Shown: positions 7,185-14,155 of the stretch, one piece after another | How the letters are laid out: each line of letters begins with the position of its first letter | How positions within the stretch are numbered: the first letter of the stretch is position 1 | Assembly (NCBI GenBank): GCA_027325475.1 | Contig: DAIEFO010000008.1 | Location: forward strand, 1-18,852 | Length of the DNA stretch: 18,852 bases | Reading direction: 5' to 3' | DNA from: Desulfobacteraceae bacterium | GTDB taxonomy: Bacteria > Desulfobacterota > Desulfobacteria > Desulfobacterales > Desulfatirhabdiaceae | Program-made: the position numbers and the translations under genes | Notes under the pieces: generated by a model | Databases searched by the model: none | The model's input: the letters and a program-made list of their open reading frames with translations, nothing else | Told to the model about the DNA's origin: nothing

Positions 7185-7532
7185 ATGAACTGTATTGACG
7201 CCATCGAAGGCTGTTTCAAGTGTACCATCAACCGGATTCATCAGTTTTACGAGAATGAAAACCGGGATGATTCCGTCTATATCCGCTATGTGAAATCCAT
7301 GCTTGACGGGCTTGATGATTTCATCCAGAGCAATAAAGAGCTCCAGTTGATTGACGCAAACACGTTACGCAAGGTGATTTATGACTATGCCAGAGAAAAA
7401 TGGCTGACAAGCGTCCATGAAGGCGTTCGCCGGGAGGTTCTGCCTGAAGACGCTCCTTTTGATGAAGAATCGGAAGCATATTACCGCTACTATTTCGAGT
7501 ATATTTATCACAATGGCATGTATCCGCGCTGA
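7185..7532 (+). CDS. Hypothetical protein, 115 residues
   Basis: I do not recognise this protein. It is soluble, acidic and predicted mostly helical, with no signal peptide or membrane segment. Two cysteines lie near the N-terminus (GCFKC) and the C-terminus is aromatic-rich (YYRYYFEYIYHNGMYPR). The frame is open upstream to 7053, but that part lies in the repeat element. I chose ATG 7185, preceded by AGGA at 7177-7180. It converges with the flavoprotein gene, with 14 bases between stops. Its composition looks like a real gene. Confidence 0.6.
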   Translation: MNCIDAIEGCFKCTINRIHQFYENENRDDSVYIRYVKSMLDGLDDFIQSNKELQLIDANTLRKVIYDYAREKWLTSVHEGVRREVLPEDAPFDEESEAYYRYYFEYIYHNGMYPR

Positions 7533-7546
7533 GGTGTCAGGCAGGT

Positions 7547-8149
7547 TTAAAACGCTGCAAGCGTCTGGGCCAGTGACTTGCCGGCGCCAAGCGCTTCCTC
7601 CAGATATTCGGGGTGCTTCAAAACATCTCCTTCAAAATCGAGCCCTCGATACAACAGAGCGCGCCAGAGTTCGGCATCCAGAACATCCAGAAAAAATTTT
7701 GCCGTCAGCAGCGGGCCGTCGAACAATTTTTTCCCGGTCGTTGCGCCAACAGAAATAAACAATCCCTTTCGCGCGCCGGTCTTTTCGCCAAACGGAACCC
7801 GGTCAATCCAGTATTTCTTAACCCACAGGGACTGGCATCTGTCCATGAATATCTTCATATGAGCGCTGACAGTGTAGAAAAATATGGGTGACGCCAGCAT
7901 CACACCGTCACAATCCATCAAAAGTTTCTCTATTTTCTGAAAATCATCCTGAATCACACAGTGTCCTGTTGTCTTGCATCCGTAGATTTCCAGACATGGA
8001 GATATGTTGAGATCCCGCAGAAAAATTTCATCCACATGGGCGCTGGCCTCTTTGGCGCCTTTTACCGCGTGCCTCAGTAACGTGGATGTATTTCCATTGA
8101 TTCTGGGGCTTCCATAAACCGCAACCAGTTTTACCTTGCCATTTTCCAT
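7547..8149 (-). CDS. Flavodoxin family / NADPH-dependent FMN reductase-like protein
   Basis: This 200-residue flavodoxin-fold protein has the FMN phosphate loop GSPRINGNTSTLL near residues 14-26, the ASPIFFYTVSAHMKIFMDR motif typical of NAD(P)H-dependent oxidoreductases and iron-sulfur flavoproteins, and KTGARKGLFISVGAT. The cysteine segment ISPCLEIYGCKTTGHC aligns with the compact Cys cluster of iron-sulfur flavoproteins but appears to lack one Cys where the family often has CxxCxxC. Fe-S binding is therefore uncertain and it may bind FMN only. The likely role is flavin-based electron transfer or quinone/disulfide reduction in the cytoplasm. The ATG at 8149 has an AGGAAGG sequence about 9 bases before it. 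The gene is monocistronic and divergent from the pilin cluster. Confidence 0.88.
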   Translation of the reverse strand: MENGKVKLVAVYGSPRINGNTSTLLRHAVKGAKEASAHVDEIFLRDLNISPCLEIYGCKTTGHCVIQDDFQKIEKLLMDCDGVMLASPIFFYTVSAHMKIFMDRCQSLWVKKYWIDRVPFGEKTGARKGLFISVGATTGKKLFDGPLLTAKFFLDVLDAELWRALLYRGLDFEGDVLKHPEYLEEALGAGKSLAQTLAAF

Positions 8150-8532
8150 CCAAATATGCCTTCCTGCTAAAAATCTGTTGAAAAATTAACAAAATTTGTT
8201 GATATGGTGCCCATATCATGTATATGAAAGGGAATCAATTCATCTCGATTTTTCGTATTGGTAATGCTTCCAGCGTATCTATTCCAAATCTTTTATTCGA
8301 GAGTCATTTTCAAGACTTGTCTTTGATGCAGGGCATATGATTTGCTTGTTCAGATATGGGCTTGATGCCGTTGATTGACGAGGAAAGCAAATGCTGATGT
8401 TGTTCCTGATATGGAGGGTATGCGGGGTTCAGCGCAAACGGATTAGAACGCTGATGGTTTTCAATCTCAAAACGAAAAACATGCTTTTGTATTTCAGGGA
8501 TCACGGATTTTCTGCCATGTTACATCGGAGCT
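8150..8532. other. Divergent intergenic region between the flavoprotein and pilin genes
   Basis: These 383 bases carry no gene I can support. The left part is AT-rich and holds the dyad at 8200-8218, so it probably contains the flavoprotein promoter. The right part has a small open frame (from 8391) that overlaps the pilin gene out of frame and has no recognisable product. No terminator or RNA gene was seen. Confidence 0.5.
8200..8218. promoter_or_regulatory. Perfect 8+3+8 dyad, candidate operator
   Basis: TGATATGG, a TGC spacer, and CCATATCA form a perfect inverted repeat 51 bases upstream of the flavoprotein start. Position and symmetry suit a homodimeric regulator controlling the flavoprotein gene, and possibly the divergent pilin genes. 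No regulator gene is adjacent. The dyad is seen; its function is inferred. Confidence 0.5.
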
Positions 8533-9009
8533 ATGGAGCCTATGTTCAAAACAACGGGGTTCACTCTGCTGGAATTGGTGATGGTGATGGCAATCACGGC
8601 GATAATCTCGGCTGTCTCCATTCCTGCCTTGTATTCATATGCGGCGACAAACCGCCTGCAAAGTGCGACGCATGATCTTTATTCCAACTTACAGGCAATT
8701 CGCATGAAGGCTGTCCGGGCGAATAACCGATGGGCAATTCTTTTCAAATCTTCCGGGTATCATGTCGTCAATTGCGGACCGGATAATACATGTTCAGCTA
8801 CAGCGACAGGCGATGATGCCATCGTCAAAACCGTGAATTTGTCTCAGGAATACCCGGGGGTAACATTCCTCCGGGATTATACGGGGAAGTTGCTGGTATT
8901 TAATTCGGAAGGTACCAGCAATGCGGATACGATCACGTTTACCAATGCCAAAAACGACACGCCGAAGTCTGTTGTGGTATCGTCCACGGGCAGAATCAGA
9001 ATCAAGTGA
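8533..9009 (+). CDS. Minor type IV pilin / pseudopilin, FimT/GspH-like (copy 1)
   Basis: The 158-residue prepilin has a short leader ending in Gly, then the N-methylated hydrophobic helix FTLLELVMVMAITAIISAVS, with Glu at position 5 of the mature protein. PilD-type peptidase should cleave after TTG. The rest matches FimT/GspH: NRLQSATHDLYSNLQAIRMKA, a Cys pair in NCGPDNTC, and a C-terminal strand VVVSSTGRIRIK. Either ATG 8533 or ATG 8542 could start it; the latter gives the more typical 6-residue leader, MFKTTG. The two Cys could form a disulfide in the pilin domain. It is a close paralogue of the gene at 10270, from which it is separated by an Rpn insertion. Confidence 0.85.
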   Translation: MEPMFKTTGFTLLELVMVMAITAIISAVSIPALYSYAATNRLQSATHDLYSNLQAIRMKAVRANNRWAILFKSSGYHVVNCGPDNTCSATATGDDAIVKTVNLSQEYPGVTFLRDYTGKLLVFNSEGTSNADTITFTNAKNDTPKSVVVSSTGRIRIK

Positions 9010-9110
9010 CAAAGCGTGTTTGCCAAAAGAGATGGCTTCGTAAAAAGAATTTCCCGCAAACAAACGGCCAAACCACGGGCAATCCATCACCCCCTGTAGA
9101 GGTAACAGAA

Positions 9111-10073
9111 ATGGCGAATATCCACAATCCCCACGACCGGCTGTTCAAGGAAATCTGGAGCCAGAAGGAAAGCGCGGCAAGTTTTCTTCAGAATTATCTG
9201 CCGGAAAATCTGCTATCCCATGTTGATTTGGGTACACTGGAGATATGTAAGGACTCTTTTGTTCAGAAAGATTTGACAGAATATTTTTCAGATATTCTCT
9301 ACAGCGTGTCTTTGGGAAATCAAGAAGGATACATCTACCTTCTGTTTGAACATAAAAGCTACTGCGATGACCTTGTGGCGTTTCAACTCTTCGGCTATAT
9401 GCAGAATATATGGACACTGCATTTCAAGCAGAAGGGAGAGCAGGGTGAGAAAGGGCTTCCACTTCCGGTTATTGTGCCGATGGTGATATATCATGGAGCG
9501 GAAAGCTGGCGCATGGGAAATACTTTTGCACAGATGTTTCAGTGCGAAGATACGTTTCAAGAATATGTGCCGAATTTTCGGTACATCCTTTATGATCTGT
9601 CCCAATATTCAGATGAGGAAATAAAGGGAGAAATCGTTCTTCGGATTACGCTGTTGCTTTTCAAGTATGTACAGCAAAAGGATTATGATGCAAGGCTCTT
9701 GAGGATATTGCGGCTGCTTCGAGAGCTGGTTGGCAAAAAAACCGGTATGGAATATATAGAGACCATACTTCGATATGTGTTTGCTACTGTAAACATGACG
9801 GTAAATGAATTGAAAGAAATTGTCGAAGAGACATTGTCCGTGGAACAGGGAGGTATCGTTATGACACTGGCGGAACGATGTGTACAGCAGGGAATCCAAA
9901 AAGGCGTTGAGCGCAGCATTCGGAAACTTCTATTTAAAGGAATGACGCCCAACAATGTGGCGGCGTTATTGGATATTGATCTTCAAACAGTGCTTACTGT
10001 TATGAAGTCACCAAATCCTGATGAATCTGAAATCAAGAATGGGCTTGCACAAAAGACAAACGGTCACGAATAA
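9111..10073 (+). CDS. Rpn family recombination-promoting nuclease / putative transposase (PD-(D/E)XK)
   Basis: This 320-residue protein opens with the family signature HNPHDRLFKEIWSQKESAASF. The PD-(D/E)XK core follows: YFSDILYSV supplies the Asp and YLLFEHKSY supplies the E-x-K. Then come VIVPMVIYHG and a helical C-terminus. Characterised Rpn proteins are metal-dependent endonucleases implicated in recombination and antiphage defence. I chose ATG 9111 because AGAGGT lies about 8 bases upstream and the family motif starts right after it; the frame is open back to 9006. It sits between two fimT paralogues and interrupts the pilin cluster. It also contains a strong internal start (see 9861). 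Confidence 0.88.
   Translation: MANIHNPHDRLFKEIWSQKESAASFLQNYLPENLLSHVDLGTLEICKDSFVQKDLTEYFSDILYSVSLGNQEGYIYLLFEHKSYCDDLVAFQLFGYMQNIWTLHFKQKGEQGEKGLPLPVIVPMVIYHGAESWRMGNTFAQMFQCEDTFQEYVPNFRYILYDLSQYSDEEIKGEIVLRITLLLFKYVQQKDYDARLLRILRLLRELVGKKTGMEYIETILRYVFATVNMTVNELKEIVEETLSVEQGGIVMTLAERCVQQGIQKGVERSIRKLLFKGMTPNNVAALLDIDLQTVLTVMKSPNPDESEIKNGLAQKTNGHE
9861..10073 (+). CDS. Candidate intragenic small protein (RpnS-like) inside the Rpn gene
   Basis: An in-frame ATG at 9861 (codon 251 of the Rpn gene) is preceded by CAGGGAGGT (9846-9854) with a 6-base gap, a better ribosome binding site than that of the full-length gene. It would make a 70-residue C-terminal protein starting MTLAERCVQQGIQKGVERSI, with a helix-turn-helix-like stretch GMTPNNVAALLDI. 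In E. coli, rpn genes are reported to make such C-terminal proteins from internal starts, and these block the full-length nuclease. The same site and start are kept in the remnant at 10128-10204. The site is seen; translation and antitoxin role are inferred. Confidence 0.5.
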   Translation: MTLAERCVQQGIQKGVERSIRKLLFKGMTPNNVAALLDIDLQTVLTVMKSPNPDESEIKNGLAQKTNGHE

Positions 10074-10099
10074 CGAATAACGAATAATCCATCATCCCG

Positions 10100-10205
10100 T
10101 TATCCGCCGGTAAATCTGCTATCTCATAATGAATTGAAAGAAATTGTCCAAGAGACATTGTCTGTGGAACAGGGAGGTATCATTATGACACTGGCGGAAC
10201 GATGA
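10100..10205 (+). pseudogene. Internally deleted Rpn remnant
   Basis: Bases 10100-10127 match 9194-9221 of the Rpn gene (25 of 28 identical) and bases 10128-10204 match 9804-9880 (74 of 77 identical). The two blocks abut directly, so 582 bases (194 codons) are missing exactly in frame. The reading frame gives YPPVNLLSH joined to NELKEIVQETLSVEQGGIIM, then stops at TGA 10203-10205 after MTLAER. The missing part is the nuclease core. The strong internal ribosome binding site and ATG (10185) are kept but now open only a 6-codon frame. It is probably a relic of a second, diverged Rpn copy. Confidence 0.8.
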
Positions 10206-10269
10206 AATTGAGCTTGTTGCGAAGCCGTCAACTTTAGATTCTGCCTTCAGCACCAGGGGAATATAACCT

Positions 10270-10743
10270 ATGCAAAAAAATAAGGGATTTACGCTGCTGG
10301 AAATGATGACGGTGATTGCCATCGTGGCGATTGTGTCCGCCATCGCCATTCCCAATTTAATTTCTTATGCCACAACATATCGCCTTCGGAGCGCGGCTCG
10401 AGATGTTTATTCCAACCTGCAGGAAGCTCGAACAAAAGCCGTGCAGCAAAATACGCGATGGGCGGTTAATTTTTCTGCAGCGGGTTATCAGGTGATAAAC
10501 TGCGGACCGGACAATGATTGCTCTTCCGCAACAGCAAGTGATGACATTACTGTCAAAACCATCGTTGTGGGTCAGGACTATCCAGGTATTACCATGGTTC
10601 AGACTTTTTCAGGCAATCAGGTAGCCTTTACCTCTGAAGGTACCTGTGATGCCTCTGCTGCCGGAAATATCACTTTTACCAACGCCAAGGGCAAGACGGC
10701 AACTGTAACCGTATCGGCCTCAGGCGCAATCACGTCTTCATGA
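10270..10743 (+). CDS. Minor type IV pilin / pseudopilin, FimT/GspH-like (copy 2)
   Basis: The 157-residue prepilin has leader MQKNKG and then mature FTLLEMMTVIAIVAIVSAIA, the classic class III signal with Glu5. The body parallels copy 1 closely: TYRLRSAARDVYSNLQEART against NRLQSATHDLYSNLQAIRMK, NCGPDNDCSSATASDDITVK against NCGPDNTCSATATGDDAIVK, and FTNAKG against FTNAKN. It has a Cys pair at the same place plus a third Cys (GTCDAS). The start is ATG 10270 with AGGGGAA upstream. Its TGA overlaps a possible pilV start, so fimT-pilV-pilW is one transcript. It is likely a priming minor pilin of the type IV pilus, in the inner membrane before assembly. Confidence 0.88.
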   Translation: MQKNKGFTLLEMMTVIAIVAIVSAIAIPNLISYATTYRLRSAARDVYSNLQEARTKAVQQNTRWAVNFSAAGYQVINCGPDNDCSSATASDDITVKTIVVGQDYPGITMVQTFSGNQVAFTSEGTCDASAAGNITFTNAKGKTATVTVSASGAITSS

Positions 10744-10754
10744 CAGAGGGTATC

Positions 10755-11153
10755 ATGACTGAAATCAAACCTGTTCTGAATGAAAATGGCTTCACCCTGA
10801 TTGAAACCATGCTGGCGATCGCCATTATGGCCATCGGACTGCTGGCGCTGGCGTCGCTTCAGGTAACGGCTATCGGCGGCAATGCCCAGAGTAAGAAGCG
10901 GACGCTGGCACTATCGCTGGCGGAAGATAAAATTGAAACATACAGGCATACGGCTTATGCCAGCATCCCCGCAGGACAGGAAGTGGAAACCGGCCTCGAA
11001 ACACTGTACACCCGTAACACCAATGTAGAAAACGATACTCCTGTCACAGGCGTCAAAACGGTCACCGTTACCGTTTTCTGGCATAACATGAATGATAAGC
11101 TCAAACAGGTACAACTTGCTACTATTATAGCTAATTATGGGAATGGGAGCTGA
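10755..11153 (+). CDS. pilV: Type IV pilus modification protein PilV-like prepilin
   Basis: The 132-residue protein has leader MTEIKPVLNENG, then FTLIETMLAIAIMAIGLLAL with mature Glu5. ASLQVTAIGGNAQSKKRTLA, SLAEDKIETYR and the C-terminal TVTVTVFWHN segment are typical of PilV. PilV is a minor pilin that joins FimT/PilW/PilX in the initiation complex. The frame is also open at ATG 10740, overlapping the previous stop (ATGA). ATG 10755 has AGAGGG 4 bases before it and is preferred. PilW follows after 3 bases. Confidence 0.85.
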   Translation: MTEIKPVLNENGFTLIETMLAIAIMAIGLLALASLQVTAIGGNAQSKKRTLALSLAEDKIETYRHTAYASIPAGQEVETGLETLYTRNTNVENDTPVTGVKTVTVTVFWHNMNDKLKQVQLATIIANYGNGS

Positions 11154-11156
11154 TTC

Positions 11157-12269
11157 ATGCCTAAAATATACAATCATTGTTCAGTCTCTGAATTCGGGTT
11201 CACACTTATAGAACTTCTGATCGCTCTTGCCATTTCCAGCATTTTCCTGGCAGGCGTAATACAGATTTTCTCAACCAGCAGCACCTCCTATTCGCTTCAG
11301 GAAGACATGGCGGCCATGCAGCAGAATATACGGGTGGGCAAAATGTTTATTGAGAGGGATGTACGCATGGCGGGGTGCGAGATGAGTGATAAGCTGAATT
11401 ACTCTGGAATAGCGAATAATGCTATTTATCCCATTGATTTTACGGATGGTGGAGCAACAGGATCTGATACCTTGACGATCAAATATGTTGATTTGAATAA
11501 CATGTCTTGTGCAGGAAATGCTCCTCCACCATTGACTCTTACAAGTGAGATGCCTCAAAGTTCCGCAGTAGCCATCGTCAACCAGAATCTAACAATATCG
11601 CCATATACAAAATGGTACGATGGCTTTAATTGTCCCGGTAACCCAAGCTGTGATCCAACAACTGGCTTTTGCACCGCTCAAGGAGGACAATATGGATATA
11701 AAGTGATTATTACTTCTCCAGATGGAACAATGTCGGATGTATTGAATATCACCAGTGTTATACCCAATTCGAATAAGCTGCAAAACAATGCGTCTCAACT
11801 GTTTGGTGGCACTGGTAACAAGATATTGAATTCGTATCCTGCCGGAAGTACCATCAGCTTCTTTAATGAAAACTCTCTCACCATTGTCACATACAGCTAC
11901 AACGCTGCTGATGGAACACTTCATCGCACTTCTTGTTCTACTACCTCTACATTGAATACTACATGTTCGCCCGTGAATAATTCCACGACAACAATTGCAG
12001 AAAACATCGAAGACCTCCAGTTCGCCTTTGGTCTGGATACCACAGGAAGCGGTTCTGTGGATACCTGGGTAAACAGCGCCGATCTGACGACGACACAGCA
12101 GCCCCAGGTGCGTCTGGTGCGGATCAATATCCTGGGCAGAACCGCCCATCAGCATCCAGGACAGACGAGTACCCGACCAGCTATCGAAAACCATACGGCG
12201 GCAACCGTTGCAGATCATTATTCCCGGCAATTGCTGACCACAACGGTTGAGGTCCGCAACATGAGGTAG
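11157..12269 (+). CDS. pilW: PilW-like minor type IV pilin
   Basis: The 370-residue prepilin has leader MPKIYNHCSVSEFG and then FTLIELLIALAISSIFLAGV. The segment MFIERDVRMAGCEM and the C-terminal block (ENIEDLQFAFGLDTTGSGSV, RLVRINILGRTA, then YSRQLLTTTVEVRNMR at the very end) are strong PilW signatures. The middle (about residues 95-285) is Ser/Thr/Asn-rich with several Cys, is less GC-rich than the ends, and looks variable. The ribosome binding site GGGAG precedes ATG 11157. The usual downstream partners pilX, pilY1 and pilE are absent; the next genes are unrelated, so the cluster may be truncated or split. Confidence 0.88.
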   Translation: MPKIYNHCSVSEFGFTLIELLIALAISSIFLAGVIQIFSTSSTSYSLQEDMAAMQQNIRVGKMFIERDVRMAGCEMSDKLNYSGIANNAIYPIDFTDGGATGSDTLTIKYVDLNNMSCAGNAPPPLTLTSEMPQSSAVAIVNQNLTISPYTKWYDGFNCPGNPSCDPTTGFCTAQGGQYGYKVIITSPDGTMSDVLNITSVIPNSNKLQNNASQLFGGTGNKILNSYPAGSTISFFNENSLTIVTYSYNAADGTLHRTSCSTTSTLNTTCSPVNNSTTTIAENIEDLQFAFGLDTTGSGSVDTWVNSADLTTTQQPQVRLVRINILGRTAHQHPGQTSTRPAIENHTAATVADHYSRQLLTTTVEVRNMR

Positions 12270-12399
12270 ATGGTTTTCGTACAGAAACTCAGACCAATTC
12301 CGATGTCATTGACTTCCGGCGGCCCATGCGTGGCGCCGGAATGTGAGCCTTCCTGTTGCATCAAATCCAGCTCTCTTCCCTGTAATTTGGATGGTAATC

Positions 12400-13190
12400 A
12401 TGAAACGTTTTTTCAATACCGCAGGGCCGGTAAAATGTGAGAAACATTATTGTCTTCCGCCATTGGAACGGTTTGATCTTGCAGAACTTCTTTCTCTGGT
12501 GGATCAGGAAAAATATTTTGTGCTGCATGCGCCCCGGCAAACCGGAAAAACTTCCTGTCTGCTGGCGCTGATGAAATATCTGAACCAACAGGGGAAGTTC
12601 AAAAGTCTTTATTTCAACGTTGAAATGGCCCAATCCGCGCGGGAGAATGTTGAAGACGGCATTCGCAGCATTATGGGAGAGCTTGCCCAGAGGGCCGAAG
12701 ATCATATTCAGGATACGTTCTGCAATTTTTCCAGGAGCATTCCGAACACTGGATTGAGCGGTTTGACTACAAGGAAGCCGGTCCGCAGCTCCTGCTTCAG
12801 GCGTTTTTGCAGCGCATTGTCAATGGCGGCGGCCGGATCGAGCGGGAATACGGCTTGGGGCGGATGCGGACGGATTTGCTGGTGATATGGCCGAAGGAAA
12901 AGGGCTCAGCGGTCGGTGAACGAATGTCTGCCAGCAGCGGTCCTCCGCCCTCCGTCGCCTGCCCCCTGAAAAACCAGAGGGTGATGATCGAACTGAAGAT
13001 TTTGTATAAAAGCCTTGAAAAGACGATAGATGCCGGGTTAAAGCAAACATGGGAATATATGGACAGGCGCCGGGCGGATGAAGGTCATTTGGTGATCTTT
13101 GATCGCAGCCCCGACAAAACCTGGGAGGAAAAGCTGTTTGTCATCGCAAAAGCGTTTCAGAGAAAACAGGTTGCCGTGTGGGGAATGTGA
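12400..13190 (+). pseudogene. AAA-like ATPase fused to PD-(D/E)XK domain, internally deleted and frameshifted
   Basis: Two frames together give the ends of one protein family. Frame 1, from ATG 12400, has KRFFNTAGPVKCEKHYCLPP and the Walker A loop APRQTGKTSC, running to about 12715. Frame 2 then takes over near 12720 with FFQEHSEHWIERFDYKEAGP and QLLLQAFLQRIVNGGGRIER. It has an EYGLGRMRTDLLVIW nuclease-like segment, VMIELKILYKSLE (the E-x-K) and the C-terminus QTWEYMDRRRADEGH through AVWGM. The middle, which should hold Walker B and helical domains (several hundred residues in intact relatives, from memory), is missing. A short insertion also sits between WPKE and VMIELK (about 12900-12975). 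It is a decayed mobile or defence-type gene, not functional as an ATPase. Confidence 0.75.
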
Positions 13191-13272
13191 AATGAAATCG
13201 AGATCATGAAATGTTTTTCTCAACTTGTGCCTTAAAAGTATAAAAATAGCAAATTGCCTGAGAAGGGGAAAG

Positions 13273-14112
13273 ATGATGTCTGACATGGAGACGCATATGG
13301 AACAAATTCGAAGAGCTTGCCGGGAAATATTGGCGGTTCGACCTGTTTATGCTGAAATTATGAGCTTTTATGAACCTGTATTTTTAGCGCAGGAAGAAGC
13401 GCTGCCACATACCAATATTTCATTATGGCGCATTCCGGACGATATTCTGGATAAAAAACGCAAAGCTCCATCTTTGACGATGGTTGGAGGGTTTTACATC
13501 GATCAGAAATCTTCGTCACAGCTTCTTGAAAATATTTGTAATATTGCTATCGCATCAGGGCTTTCCGTGCTGAAGGACGGCGCCCGGAAGATTCTCGAAT
13601 GCACCAGCGCTGGACGGTTACAAACGGAAGACTTGTTCGATGCCGTACTGGGTAAAATCGAAAACGCCGATCTTTGCGGAATATCAGAAGATATGATCAT
13701 GACATTCGGTTACAACAGCATCCGTCCATCGGTGCTTCTGAACGCCCGTCAGCTCTCTGCTTATTTGGATAACGGCGAACCCTCAAAAACCGGTTGTTGC
13801 CCGATTTGTGGTACGCCTCCCGGACTTTCAATGCTCAAAAACAAAGGCGAGCGCTGGTATGTGTGCAGTTTTTGCTGGCATGAGTGGCGGGCGCCCAAAA
13901 TTTATTGCCCGTTTTGCGGCACAACTGACAGTAAATACCTGCATTATTTTTTGAGCGACGCGGAACCCGAATACCGGATTGATGGCTGCGACCGCTGCCG
14001 CCAGTACATCAAGACGATCGATCTGGATAAAACCACCCGGGCCATTGTTCCGGCAGTAGAAGCCATTGCCACCCTGCATCTGGATCAGAAAGCCATGGAG
14101 GCTGCGTCATAA
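13273..14112 (+). CDS. fdhE: Formate dehydrogenase accessory protein FdhE
   Basis: The 279-residue cytoplasmic protein has four C-x-x-C zinc/iron-binding pairs in the C-terminal half: CPIC (176-179), CSFC (198-201), CPFC (212-215) and CDRC (239-242). GTPPGLSML and the W/H-rich CWHEWR after the second pair also fit FdhE. FdhE proteins act after cofactor insertion in the maturation of respiratory formate dehydrogenases. I chose ATG 13273 because AAGGGGAAAG precedes it; the frame is open to 13225. No formate dehydrogenase structural gene is in the window, so it acts at a distance. It converges with the next gene with a 43-base gap and no obvious terminator. Confidence 0.9.
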   Translation: MMSDMETHMEQIRRACREILAVRPVYAEIMSFYEPVFLAQEEALPHTNISLWRIPDDILDKKRKAPSLTMVGGFYIDQKSSSQLLENICNIAIASGLSVLKDGARKILECTSAGRLQTEDLFDAVLGKIENADLCGISEDMIMTFGYNSIRPSVLLNARQLSAYLDNGEPSKTGCCPICGTPPGLSMLKNKGERWYVCSFCWHEWRAPKIYCPFCGTTDSKYLHYFLSDAEPEYRIDGCDRCRQYIKTIDLDKTTRAIVPAVEAIATLHLDQKAMEAAS

Positions 14113-14155
14113 AAGACCTCGTTTTGTCACCTGCCGTCACGACAGACCTGCAATG

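Noticed and set aside
10066..10089. Tandem CGAATAA heptamers at the end of the Rpn gene as an iteron or CRISPR-like array
   Set aside because: Only three units over the stop codon, with no spacer structure; a short slippage repeat is enough to explain it.
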